Part shown: piece by piece, positions 10,230 through 21,560 of the stretch | How the letters are laid out: every line of letters begins with the position of its first letter | How positions within the stretch are numbered: the first letter of the stretch is position 1 | NCBI GenBank assembly: GCA_947683625.1 | Contig: CANTUR010000630.1 | Location: 3,348,001-3,412,000, forward strand | Direction: 5' to 3' | DNA length: 64,000 nt | From: Mallotus nudiflorus | Taxonomy: Eukaryota > Streptophyta > Magnoliopsida > Malpighiales > Euphorbiaceae | The notes under the pieces: generated by a model | Told to the model about the DNA's origin: nothing | Seen by the model: only the letters and a program-made list of their open reading frames with translations | Database searches by the model: none | Position numbers and translations under genes: made by a program

Positions 10230-12628
10230 AGAATTATGCTTTAGGTGAGTTTTAGGTTAGTTTAGTTGATTTTGTTAGGTTTATGTGTTGTTTGTTAGTT
10301 ATTTGTTAGTTGTTTGTTAGTTATTGTGTTTATTTTAATTTTTAGTTAATTAATATAATTTTTGCTTAATTTATTTTTAATATTTGGTTAATTTTTGAGT
10401 TGATCAATATGTACTTAGTTGATTTTAAATTAATTTAGTTAATTTTAATTATGGGTATTTTTGAATATTTTAATAATATAAATTGTAATTTTTATTAATT
10501 ATGTTAATTGATTATTTTTGGTTGGAAATTTGAGTAATTAGTGTTAGTATATTAAGTTAGTAATTTTTGTGTTAATAAAATTATTTTTTAGTAAATTTAT
10601 ATTATTTTTGAGAATTATTATGTTTAGGTGAATATTGAAATTTTGGGGTAATTATGTAATTTGGTTGAAAATATAGTTAAATTATATTTTAAACGGTTTT
10701 AGAAATTTATAGAGTATTAGAATAATTTTCATAAATTAATTACTATTTTTAATTAATTAATTCTAATTTTTAAATATTATATTCAATATTAAATTATTTA
10801 TCATTTTGTGATTAAATGGGTTTTTAATTAATTTATAATATATTTAAGCTATTTAAATAATTAAATGTGAATATGACTATTGTATGATGTATATTTGTAA
10901 AAATTGGATTTTATTAATATTATATAAATTATTGGGATTTTATTATCTAATTTGGAAAATTAATTAGTTTTAATGTTTTATTATTTAAATAAATTAAATT
11001 GTGGCATTTTGGATATTTTATGGATTTTTAATGATTTTAAATATTTTTATTATTAAATTATTTATTTTTGGTGGATTGTGAACCTTGGTTGGGGATTTGA
11101 GTCGTTCGGGGTCTCAACTCGAGGTGTTGAACTTATGTGAATTTAGAAGTGTCTTTGCTTGTAGGATTAACTCTATTTCGGTAGAGGGATGTCCGTTTTA
11201 TAGAGTAGACTCTACCGAATTTTTGGTAGATTTCTCATAAAATGTGACATCGGGTCAATCCTAATTTTTGAATTTTGAGTCGAGTCTTAGAAATTCTAGA
11301 AGTTAGGGTTTTTGTTTTCTGATTGTCGTTTCATTTTCTATCTTTTAGTAGCCTCTCCGGTCGTGTCTACCAATTGAGGTTGGACATGATGTATCAGAGG
11401 AGCACCTTCATCTTATAAGTTAATATTTGATTTGAGTGTCGGGTCTTTCAATTTAAATCATATTCAATTTTGGTGAATTATATATTTGTGATATTCTAGT
11501 CGGTACTTTTAAATAATGATGCATGATTTAAATTATAGTTGGTTTATTTTATTTTATTTTTATTTATTTTAATTTTCATTATTTTATTTAATTTCATTTA
11601 TTTTAAATAGACTACAGTAGAACAGGCTAATTGATGGGTTTCATCAGGTTCTTGTGCACATTGGTAAAATTTTTGATTATATTGCTGGGGCTGATGGTTT
11701 GGTGATGCTTTGCTCTTGGACACTGCCAGTAATATAATATTTGATTATTTAATAAATACTAGGGCCGATGGTCTGGTGATGCTTTACTCTCGGACACCGC
11801 TAGTAAGGTTGGATTAATATTTATTAAATCACTAAGGTCGATGGTTTAGTGATGCTTTGCTCTCGGACACCGCCAGTGATATTGGATTAAATGATGTGAC
11901 TGCGACTGTGCATCTTGGTGATGCTTTGCTCTCGGGATCCGGTAGTCTTGGATATAAGTGAGCTGATTAACTGTTAAAATTGAGAACTCGGGTTCTACGT
12001 AGTTTTGTTTTTATACTAAAATGTTTTAAAAAGCATTTAAATATTTATTTATTTTCTTTTGAAAAATGGATTTCTTATATGTGTATCAAATTATTTGAAA
12101 AAAATTATAAATGTATTATATTTTCATAAAAAACTTATTTTAAAGGAGATTTTCAAACCATATTCATTTTTTTTATTAGTTTACTCAGTGAGGTCTGATT
12201 CCCCTCAATTTGTTTTTTTTTCCAAGAGTTTGGGAGTCTTCTGTTAGGCCTACTTCTCTACATCGTATAGCTTCTTCACCGGTTATCTTATGTAGGTCTA
12301 TATAGTTGTATTTGTATTAGTATTCGTGTATCGCAATAGAGAACTGTATAACTATATATTTTAAATTTGGATATTATGTATTAAGATTGATGTACTGAGA
12401 TACTATTTGTATAACTGGTGATATTTATTTTATGCACCATGATTTTATGGTTTAATTAATTGAGAAAAATCAGTTTGATAATGTGCATCATGATTAAATT
12501 ATTTTATCGTAAGGTTTTAAAGTGTAATATTCGGCGTTTTTCTTTTAAGGCTTATTATGGGTTTTGATAGCTTTAAATTTGCCCATTCCCTAGTGCCGAT
12601 CACGTGTCCCTGGGTTCGGATCGTGACA
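10230..12628 (+). mobile_element. Ty3/gypsy LTR, probably solo or truncated
   Basis: The right end is well supported: a 'tgccgatcacg...gggttcggatcgtgaca' terminus at about 12594-12628 is typical of plant gypsy (Tekay/Del-like) LTRs. The left end is not resolved and the start given here is a placeholder. The block is long and AT-rich, holds a palindrome-rich segment (tagagtagactctacc, about 11201) and a four-unit tandem repeat. It is not followed by a usual primer site, so it is either a solo LTR or a 3' LTR. No target duplication could be shown. Confidence 0.45.
11683..11955. repeat. About 62-75-bp tandem repeat, four units
   Basis: Four diverged units at roughly 11683-11757, 11758-11830, 11831-11893 and 11894-11955. 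The shared core is 'ggtgatgctttgctctcgg' followed by a 'acaccgccagt' type end; the spacer lengths differ. The array lies inside the gypsy LTR. Confidence 0.8.
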
Positions 12629-12916
12629 ATAATTTATACTCGAGACAAGAATAAAGTAACAAAATCATGGGAAGCCTTCTTGAGAAGTAAAAGCAAGAAC
12701 TTAAGAGAAGACATGCAAATATGGAAGTGGAGAGCCAAAGTTCATGATGGATAAGAGCGAGAAGTGGTCAAGAGTTGACATAATTTTGAGAGCATAAACA
12801 GGCGGTACAAGGTGATGGAGATAAAATAGAAGAAGACTTGGAACACCATAAGAGAAAAGAACTATGCATCCTTATAGCCAATTGACGAGGGTGTCAATTG
12901 TTCAAGTGGGGGAGAA
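12629..12916 (+). other. Gypsy internal 3' tail with polypurine tract
   Basis: Sequence between two LTR-like blocks. It ends in 'aagtgggggagaa' (12904-12916), a standard plant gypsy polypurine tract, which primes plus-strand DNA synthesis. The short frames upstream match no domain I can name. Confidence 0.5.
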
Positions 12917-13794
12917 TGTGGCAGGGCGACAAAAGGGACCCTAAGGGCCATGCACCCTTAGAGTCTTTAGCTAATTTTAAGGATATGGAGGGATAAGAAA
13001 AGTATAATATGGCCAAGCAAGGACGTACGTTAAGGGACAAGTATGATGAAGGGCATTTTGGTAAATATGAATAAATATTATTATTTATATTTATAACGAT
13101 GCGATGGGTGGAACATTCTGATGTCTCCTCCTACTAACCTTCAAGGTGCTCCTTATGGTCTTTAGGGGTTACCTTCGGTGTAAACTCTTCACCATCCCCT
13201 AGGCTTGTGTGCATGATCGATGACACAACCTTAAGTGAGCTCCTTAGTGTGAAGCTAGGCAACGGGCATCAAGTTCAGGAAAGAGGAATTCGGTGTCTCC
13301 ATAGAGAAGGAGCTCTATAGACACTATGAGGCCGAGGTGCTCATAGTGTGTGGTTCTCTTTGACCCGAGGTTACAATATGACTAGCGCTATGCACCGACA
13401 TATAAGGGAATTCTGAGGCATTGCGGGATTTGAATATATACGGGAAATATGAAACAAGTACATGACGCTTGAGTATGTGAGAGCCGTGAGGGTAATGTGA
13501 GATTCAGTAATGTGCGGAAATGGTGAGGCAAATGCAAGGCTTAAGATAAGAATGAGGCTTGGATACCTATGCAGGATACAATGCGAGCATGAGCCTCGAA
13601 CGTATATGAGAAACATAGGAACAATGGTAGTAGTGAATAGGCAGGATTGGTTAGGTTCGCCAACACTCAACTATAGTCGAAGGACTCTTGGTTTAATGCT
13701 AAAAGCATGTTCATGAGGATTAGCTGGGCTAAACATGGGGAAGTTTAGATGCCACACGGGTCGAATGTCAAGACTAAATGAAGGACTCGTGACA
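12917..13794 (+). mobile_element. Ty3/gypsy 3' LTR
   Basis: It starts TGTGGCAGG directly after the polypurine tract and ends CGTGACA at 13794, giving about 878 bp with TG...CA ends. A segment around 13095-13175 is the reverse complement of a segment in the LTR at 478-1004, so both belong to related families lying in opposite directions. No 5' LTR was found in the window. Confidence 0.6.
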
Positions 13795-14407
13795 TCTAAC
13801 TGTATTCTTTTTTTTTTCTTTTTTAAGAAGAGATTAATTTAAATTAAAGAAAAAGTAATTTTTTGAGACATTGATATAATACTTTTATTTGATATTTTTT
13901 TTAAGAATAAAAGAACAATGAATATTGTTAATCTTAGTAATTAGGAATATTTTAAAAAGAGTTCTTTTAGAAAGAATTTAAAATTATTTTCAGATAAAGT
14001 TGAAAAAAAAAACATAACTTAAAAGTTAATAACATATCGGTTATGATAAAATAATAAATTTAAGTTTAAATGAAACAGTGTTGCATGGCTTATAAGTAGA
14101 TAATGAGACATAGCCTAAAATTTGAAGATTCCTTTTTTTTTTTTTACCAAAATTTGAAGATTCCTAATGATAACAAATTTGTATTCATAGTGTTCTATTA
14201 AAATCAAATTTGCAATTTAAATTTGAAGTTGAAACATTTTTTTTTTTGGAAATGAAGTTGAAACTTCTCATTCTGATGATTCTCAAAGGTAATTTAGCAC
14301 AATTTTATTTATTTAAAATGAGAAAAGAAATGTTGCTTGACTAATAATGAACAACTTTATTTGTTTAAAAAAAAAGAAAAGAAATGTTGCTTAACTAATA
14401 TTTAAAA
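13795..14407. other. AT-rich spacer with short direct repeats
   Basis: No gene. 'aaaatttgaagattcct' occurs twice (about 14117 and 14149) around a T run, and 'aaagaaatgttgctt' occurs twice (about 14325 and 14376). Confidence 0.5.
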
Positions 14408-15233
14408 TAGACCAAAGGATCAAATTGGTCTTTCAACTATACCCCAAGGTTAATATTGGACCTTAAAGGGTTTTTTTTTTCTTCTTAATAGGAACTTTTC
14501 TTCTAAAATTGAATTATATTGGACTTTATTTTAAAGAACTCTAACAATTAAGTCCTATAAGTCAGATACAATTTTAATTTTAATGGTTAACTAATGAAAA
14601 ATTATTTAAATTAATAAATAAAATTGATCATTTTTTCTAAAAACTGTATATCACCTAGTTATAAAATTTTAAAGAATTTTAAAAAATTTTAAACCTATAT
14701 AATAGTCTATAGAAAAATTTTTAAGTTTTTTTTTGAATTTTAAAATTTTTTAAAATATCTTTTCGTTTAAAAATTTTAAAAACTTTAGAATCAAGTGATA
14801 TATACATGAAAAATTTATCAATTTTATTCAAAATTTAATTTTAATAGTTTAATAATAAAATTTTATTTATGAATTTAATTTTAATAATTGACTAATAAAA
14901 ATTATTTAAATTAATAATTAAAATGGATGATTTTTTTTTGAAATGTTTATTACTTAATTATAAAATTTGAAAAAAGTTTAGGTTTATAAAAACAATTTTA
15001 GGAAATTTTAAATAAATTTTTTAAAAATTTAGTATGCATACTTAAAATTTTTAAAAGTTTTGTTATTAGATGATATATATTTTTAAAAATAATTTATTAC
15101 TTAAATAATTTTTTTAATTAAAATTAAGATAAAGTCCAATATAATATAATTTTAAAAAAATTTCTTTTAAGATTAAAAAAAAACTTTAAAGTCTAATATT
15201 AATTTCAGAGGGTCTAATTTGACACTTTGACTA
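14408..15233. mobile_element. Foldback/MITE-like element with long inverted arms
   Basis: The outer arms are inverted copies. The left arm begins tagaccaaaggatcaaattgg and goes on to 'attatattggactttattt' near 14510-14530; the right arm, read in reverse complement, begins tagtcaaagtgtcaaattag and goes on to 'attatattggactttatct'. The arms are diverged and extend at least 120 bp. Internally 14570-14665 and 14872-14968 are direct repeats of each other. No coding frame is present. Flanks look similar (atttaaaa / attaaaa), but no exact target duplication is clear, so the superfamily is not assigned. Confidence 0.65.
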
Positions 15234-15667
15234 ATTAAAATATAATACGTAATTTAATGTTCACATATTAAATAATATATGTAGATGCGAACACACAATT
15301 ATTGAACGTTATAATAAGCCAAAAAATGTCGTAAATTCATACTTATAATTTTTATAAATGTTGCTTCAATGTTAATTAAACTATTTATTAAAATAATATT
15401 TTCATAGTTTGTTGTCATTCACATATTGCAACATTAATAATAGTTTATTGTGATATATTTTTACTACATTATATAATAAATTTACTTAAGTAACATCTAA
15501 TAAATATCACAAAATAATTGTAAAATGCTATTATGTTCCCTTATTGTAACATGTAAATGTATTTTTATTAGTCCTACATTTATTAAATGTTGGTAAATTT
15601 TTTTAATAAAGTTGATAGAAGGTCCTATTAAAACACTTAATATTTATTAACTAAATATTTTTAAAGT
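15234..15667. other. AT-rich spacer
   Basis: No gene or defined repeat could be supported between the foldback element and copia element 2. Confidence 0.5.
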
Positions 15668-15871
15668 TATTAAGAAATGTTCTTGTATTGAATGTATATA
15701 TTTTAATTGATTATCTTGTCTTAGTTAGAATTGATCAAATCCCACTATATTTACCTTGGAAGAAAATTCTAGTTGACTTGTACTTATATATATACATATT
15801 GTAATTGTCTTATTGTAATATACGAAATACATCTTTCCCATTACACTTGTCTTTCATTTGTTGGTTTTACA
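15668..15871 (+). repeat. 5' LTR of copia element 2
   Basis: About 204 bp, ending ttttaca immediately before the primer-binding site. It pairs with the LTR at 18252-18454 and with two further copies near 36.8 and 40.5 kb. Confidence 0.8.
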
Positions 15872-15934
15872 TGGTATTAGAGCCTGCTTTAGGGTTTTAA
15901 TTATCACATACCAGTCACGTATCATTGCAAACAC

Positions 15935-16675
15935 CATGTCAGACGAGAACCAAACATCTTCATAAAAAACATCAAACTTTAAGCACACAAACACCAATCC
16001 TACCATAGATCCTTCAAGCCCATATTTCGTTCATCATTCAGACCAACCTGGGCATATTATTGTCCTAACAAAATTGAATAGAGCCAACTATCAATCATGG
16101 AGCAAAGCCATGATTCATGCACTCACAACCAAAAGTAAAGTTAGATTCATCGATGGGTCAGTTCAACCACCAGATGGAAAAAAATAACTAGCAGAATACA
16201 AGCTATGGAATCAATGCAACAACATGATTTTGTCATGGCTCACTCATTCAATTAAACCCAAATTTGCCAAAGGTGTGGTTTATGCTAAGATAGCTCAACA
16301 AGTTTGGGAGGATTTTAAAGACCAATTTTCATAGAAGAATGCACCAGTCGTATATCAGATTCAAAAATCCTTGGCATCATATCATAAGGCACCATGACAA
16401 TCTCATCATATTTCATAAAAATCAAAAGCCTTTGGGATTAATTAGAAGTATAAAAATCCATCCCCACCTGTAATCAAATGATGGCACACTTTGAACAAAG
16501 AGAAGAAGATCGATTAATACAATTCCTTATGGGATTCAACGACACATACAATGTTGTTCGTAGCAATATCCTCATGATGATTCCACTCGCCCTAGACAAC
16601 CTCCAGCATGTCATTAAGACTATGTGTTGCAATCTTGAGTCAATCATTCTGCTCCTAGCTCAGGTCCAATGCTAA
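15935..16675 (+). pseudogene. Copia element 2 gag remains
   Basis: From ATG at 15935 the translation, after an early stop, gives a copia Gag N-terminal domain: SPYFVHHSDQPGHIIV, then NRANYQSWSKAM and FIDGSVQPP, the pattern of the Retrotran_gag_3/UBN2 family. Several stops and at least one frame change interrupt it, and the last readable part (16478-16675) is a Gag C-terminal piece. No zinc knuckle or protease follows. Confidence 0.75.
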
Positions 16676-16818
16676 AAATATAGTATCCACTCTTAAGCTA
16701 TATCTCATGTTCCCGCATTAGTCCAAAACACCATATTTTTTAGCTAACATTATAGGATATACAAAACCCAAATCCTATGGTCAGGCTATCCTTGATCCAT
16801 ATTAGTGAAAGGCTATGA

Positions 16819-18205
16819 GTGCATAATTATATGCATTGCAACAAACACAAAACATGGACATTAGTTCCTCTCCCTAATGGACACAAACCGATTGGCTGCA
16901 AATGGGTTTACAAGATTAAATACAAGTTTGATGGGACATTGAACATTACAAAGCTTTCCTTATTGCCAAAGGGTATACTCAAGTCGACCATCAAGAAACC
17001 TTTTCTCCTATAAGTAAACTTACTACACTTTGATGTGTACTCACTGTTACTGTAACCAGAAACTAGTACACACATCAATTGGATGTCCAAAATGCCTTTA
17101 TTTATGGTAGTCTAGAGGAAATAGTGGATATGGAACCTCCACTAGGTCCAAGATGACTCAAGTAAGTAGCAAGAAACTAGTTTTCTGCTTTCTCAAATGT
17201 TATCCTAAAGGTTGGTTATCAATAGTCCAATTCTGATTACTCTCTTTTCACAAAGGCAAAAGGTACCTCATTGACTGCAATCCTCATATATGTTGATGAA
17301 TTTCTTATGATAGGGAATGATCTTCAAGAGATTAATTAGATAAATGCATTCCTTCTCAAGCATTTTTGGATTAAAGATTTAAGAAACCTAAAGTATTTTT
17401 TAGGAATTGAATTTTTGCATTTCAAGAAAGGTATCTTCATGTGTTAAAGAAAATATACAACGGACATTTTTCAAGATGTGGGACTCATGGGAGCTCATCC
17501 TGATAAGTTTCCAATATAACAAAATTTAAAACTTATTCCTACTAATGGAGAATTACCTAATGATGCTACCAAATATAAAAGATTGATTGGAAGATGAATT
17601 TATCTCACAGTCACAAGACTAAATATAGTATATTCAGTTTGGGTGTTAAGTCAATTCATGCAAGAACCTCGAAAGCCTCATTGGGATGCAGCCATGCGAA
17701 TTCTTAAATATGTAAAAGGGACACCTGGACAAGGTCTCTTGCTACCCTTTTATAATAATCTCACTTTAAAGGCCTTTTATGAATCAAATTGGGGAGGTTG
17801 TTGCACCACAAGATGTTCAGTTATAGGGTACTATGTTTTCCTTGGTGATTTACTTATTTCATAGAAGTCAAAGAAATAAAATAATATCTCTAGATTGTCT
17901 GCAGAAGCTGAATACCAAGTTATGGAAAATATATGTTTGGAACTTGCTTGGTTATGTTATGTATTATAAGACTTAAAGGTTCTATAATCAGCTTTTATAC
18001 CATTACTTTGTGATAATCAAACTGCTTTACATATTATAGCTAATCTCATCTTCCATGAATGAACATAACATATAGAAATATACCGTCACATAATGCGAGA
18101 AAAACTTCAAGCTGGAATGGTAAAACCTTCTTACGTGCCTACACATATTCAGTTGGTAGATATATTTGCAAGGCACCGGGGAAGGAACAATCTATAAACT
18201 TATGA
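16819..18205 (+). pseudogene. Copia element 2 reverse transcriptase and RNase H remains
   Basis: The reverse transcriptase begins with TWTLVPLPNGHKPIGCKWVY (near 16850). Its active-site box near 17290 reads YVDE where copia enzymes have YVDD. The RNase H part includes a YVKGTPGQGLL segment (about 17708), SAEAEY (about 17903) and the late DIFA(R/K) segment near 18160. Many stops and frameshifts break the frame; the longest open piece is 17643-17864. The product cannot be functional. Confidence 0.8.
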
Positions 18206-18251
18206 GATAAGTTGGGACTTCATGATATTCACTCTCCAACTTGAGGGGGAG

Positions 18252-18454
18252 TATTAAGAAATATTCTTGTATTGAATGTATATGTTCTAACTGATTATTT
18301 TGCCTTAGTTAGGATTGATTAAATCCTACTATATCAGCCTTGGGAGGAGATTTTAGTTGATTTGTACTTGTATATATGCATATTATAATTTTCCTACTGT
18401 AATATATGACATACATCTTTCCCATTACACTTCTCTTTCATCTACTACTTTGCA
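18252..18454 (+). repeat. 3' LTR of copia element 2
   Basis: About 203 bp, directly after the polypurine run. The sequence to its right (aaatgactttagttaaattt) is also found to the right of the related LTRs at 36914 and 40620, showing that LTR and flank were copied together. Confidence 0.8.
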
Positions 18455-18565
18455 AATGACTTTAGTTAAATTTATTTATTAACATTTACTATTAAATACT
18501 CAATTTTTTTAAAAAAACTTATATGAATGTGATTCAATTATCAATCATAAAAAAGGGAGAAAAAA

Positions 18566-19300
18566 ATGCATGAGCCATCTAAAAAAAATCCTAAAAAGAA
18601 AAATTTCAAAGTTGAGAATGAACAAAGTAGCATATATGATAAAAAAAAAGGGAAAAGAAAAATTGTCGACATAGGAGGTGATAGTTTTAGTTTACTGTAG
18701 AATCCACACCAAGTGAGCATGACAACATTATTAGAAAATTCATAGTGCATAAATTTCATTTGGTGCTTGGGTTCTTTTATTTTGGGAAAGAATATGTTTT
18801 AATACTCATCTTATGTGAGGTTGTATATGATTTTAAGATCTTTAAAGTAACTTTAGTAGCCAATGAAATAAGAATAAAGTTGAGTTGATGTTTTTAGTTT
18901 TAAATTTTTATTTATTAGGTTTTGAGCCAATCGTATAGAAACCTAAAGATGATAGTTTGTACATAATCAATAGTATGGCTTAGGATATAGATTTTGTAAT
19001 CAAAATTTTTCTCTAATTACAATAATTACACAAAGATGAGAACAAACATATCTAATCTTTCACTAAGTAAGCATGCTTTACAATCTATAGTCATTATTTT
19101 ATTAAAGTTCAATTATAATAATCCACATGATAAAATCAAGAAAGTAATACTGGTAATCATCTAAATGATTGCTGAGGCTATGATATTTCATACTATTTAG
19201 GTTTATAAGATGTGCAAACCTTTTAGAGACTCCATTTTAAAATTTTTATAGGTTCAAACATTTGGTCAAAACTACTAGAAACACCATAATTTAATTAGAA
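18566..19300 (+). pseudogene. RIP-like pseudogene, copy 1
   Basis: This resembles the ribosome-inactivating-protein (rRNA N-glycosylase) family. From ATG at 18566 a Lys-rich leader of 44 codons runs to an in-frame TAG at 18698; no signal peptide is seen. After several frame changes the family's core helix appears near 19156-19185 as an I-x-M-I-A-E-A type motif. Here the glutamine before the methionine is a stop (TAA), and the family's catalytic arginine two residues after EA is isoleucine (ATA). The glutamate is kept. The copy is broken and should have no activity. Its 3' side is split from its spacer by the Athila element at 19314. The family call rests on the motif and general layout, not on a search. 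Confidence 0.6.
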
Positions 19301-19308
19301 TAAGAAAT

Positions 19309-19313
19309 ATAAT
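19309..19313. repeat. Left target duplication of Athila element 1 (ataat)
   Basis: ataat precedes the LTR start TGTTGCG and recurs at 35305-35309 after the other end. The uninterrupted sequence is seen in the related copies near 37765 and 41455. Confidence 0.85.
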
Positions 19314-19383
19314 TGTTGCGTTCTAAACCTGCAAGTGCACGGTTGTGGTTGTAGTAGATAGATATCGTTCCCTCAAGGACTGT

Positions 19384-21390
19384 TGTAGATGGTGGGGTTT
19401 AGCATGTGTCCAAGATTTTAGCAATTGCGACACTATTTAGGCTCAGGGCCTTAGGGAACACTCTACTATGTCACAAAGTCATAGCGTGGAGAAGAGGAGT
19501 CACCACCCAGGGTAATAACTAGGACAATTGGATTGGTGGTACTTGATTCTTTAAAAGAAAGTGAGCACTACAACCAGGAGATTCTAGGAATGGAATACTA
19601 ACTTCTTTTAGTCTCGTGTTTATTTAGAATAATTTTATAAATGATTATTTCATCCTCTAATTACATGCAATTTTATTTAAATCCTATTTGACATCCATCT
19701 AACCTTAGGCATCTAGTCAATAAAATTACACATAAAAAACGCGCTCATGATCGCGTTGTCTCTAATCTAAACTATGTTAATTTTATTTAAAAGTTAGCTA
19801 GATTTACATCTTATTTACAAGTGAGAAATGAACTAAAGGTGGGTCTACATTTTTATTAACGAGCCTAGATCTACTTATTTTAGTTTGTTTAAAAAATGGG
19901 CTTAAGTCTATTCAATTTTAAAGAAAAATTAAATTAATGGGCCTAAGTCTAACTTGGTTTTATTTTAAGTGAAATATGGGCTTAGGTCTATTTATTTTAA
20001 AAGAAATGAATTTAAGTGGACTGAGCTAAGTCTAAACAATTTTTAATTAACTAAGTGGGCCTAAAATCTAATTAACCTAATGGGCCTAAATTAATTTTAA
20101 TTATTTAAAACCCTAAATCATTTTTAAGCCTATTTATTAAGTAGGTTAGCCTAGATGTGGGCTTGGGGCCCAAAAGGATAAAAACATAAAAAAATAAGCC
20201 CAAAACAAATAAAACAAAAAAAATGGATCAAACAAACATTATAGTTATTTTCTAGAAACCTTAAATAAATTACATGCAAATCCTAATTTAAGCTACTGCC
20301 ACTATTAATTTTAATTAATTTTTACCCAATTGAACCTAATTACTAATTGATTTTAAATGCAGAAAATTAAACCTTTTACTATTCCCATTACTGGGTTATT
20401 ACAAACTATGTACAAAAATTAAAATTAAACAATTATACACCCATGAATTAAAATAACTACACAGAACACATAATGCAAAATGAAAATTAAAACCCTAATA
20501 TCTACTAGAAAATAGTACAGGTTATTCCATGGCATTCCATGGATCTTCTATTCATCTAAACACATGCAATATCCTCCTCAATCCGCATTCGTACATCAAA
20601 ACAAAAACACATAAATAATCATATTAGTAGTGAAATTGAATAATCAAAACAATAACAAAATAAAAATCACAAAAAAGAAAATAATAGAAAAGAATGAAAT
20701 AGAAAAGAACACTGATAATTTTAAATGCTGTGCAAATGCCCTTTTTTGCCCCTCAGATTGGATTATCACCATTGAAATTAAATTATTATTGATTCTGTAC
20801 TGGAAAGGGTGTTCTCAGTAGCATTTGGATTTTAGGGTTTTTTTTTTTGCACAGTCAGGTTTTTTTCAGTCTCTGCATGTGTGAGTTTCTCTCTGTGAGT
20901 CTCCCAAAAAAATCCTTTCTACACGCACACCGACTCTTTACTTTTTAAAGTAGAGTTTACGCATATTGGCTTCCTCCTTTGGAGGAACAGACTCATCTCC
21001 TCATCAAAATAGATTGATAAGGATTTGATTTTTGAAAGTTACATGTTTTGAATGCATCAAAATCTTTTCCAAAGAAAAAAATAATAATAAAATTCAATTT
21101 TTAACCAATCAAAACACTGAAAAAATTGATAAAAAAATAAGAAAAAAATGCAAAAAATTGAAAAAATGAGACTTTTATGTGTCGGCATTGTGCAATGCAG
21201 ATCGACATTATGTAATTACCAAAAGACCCCTGAAAAATTGACTTATTCGTAATCAAATCCTAAACAATATTGCAATTTAGTCCCTGAAGTCTAGAAAATC
21301 GACTACTAAGTTCAATTTTTTGAATGTATTTCATTATAGGGGCTTACATTGCAATTGTGCGCAATTGCATCCCGAAATTGGGTGCTTATA
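19384..21390. repeat. Putative ~2-kb LTR of the nested element
   Basis: It ends gggtgcttata, matching the element end aggtgcttaca. The region 19850-20165 contains several degenerate 'tgggcctaagtct' words. One 63-codon frame (20630-20821) is Asn/Lys-rich and not convincing as a gene. Confidence 0.55.
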
Positions 21391-21560
21391 GTTGCCCCCC
21401 TTTGTCGTTGTTTGATTGACAAATTGCTGCAAAGCAATAGAAGCACACAATTTCGAAAGAAAGGAATTAGGACACTTGATTGTATCCTAAATGATAGATT
21501 GATGCTCAAATTGCTGAGCAAGGTGTAATGTTTGACAAGTCTCACTATATTTCATGCTGA

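Larger units (their letters stand above)
15668..18454 (+). mobile_element. Copia element 2, both LTRs, no integrase
   Basis: LTRs at 15668-15871 and 18252-18454 (about 204 bp each) share the start tattaagaaat and most of their length. A primer site (tggtattagagc, 15872) follows the first LTR and a polypurine run (ttgagggggag, 18241-18251) precedes the second. The whole element is only about 2.8 kb: Gag passes almost directly into reverse transcriptase near 16680-16820, so protease and integrase are deleted. Flanking 5-mers (aaagt / aatga) do not match. LTRs of the same family recur at 36709 and 40422 inside the RIP-like array. Confidence 0.85.

Noticed and set aside
18541..18759. Minus-strand hydrophobic ORFs repeated at 18.6, 36.3, 37.1, 40.0 and 40.8 kb
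   Set aside because: They recur because the RIP-like leader is duplicated; the hydrophobic product is antisense to the Lys-rich leader, and frames vary between copies.
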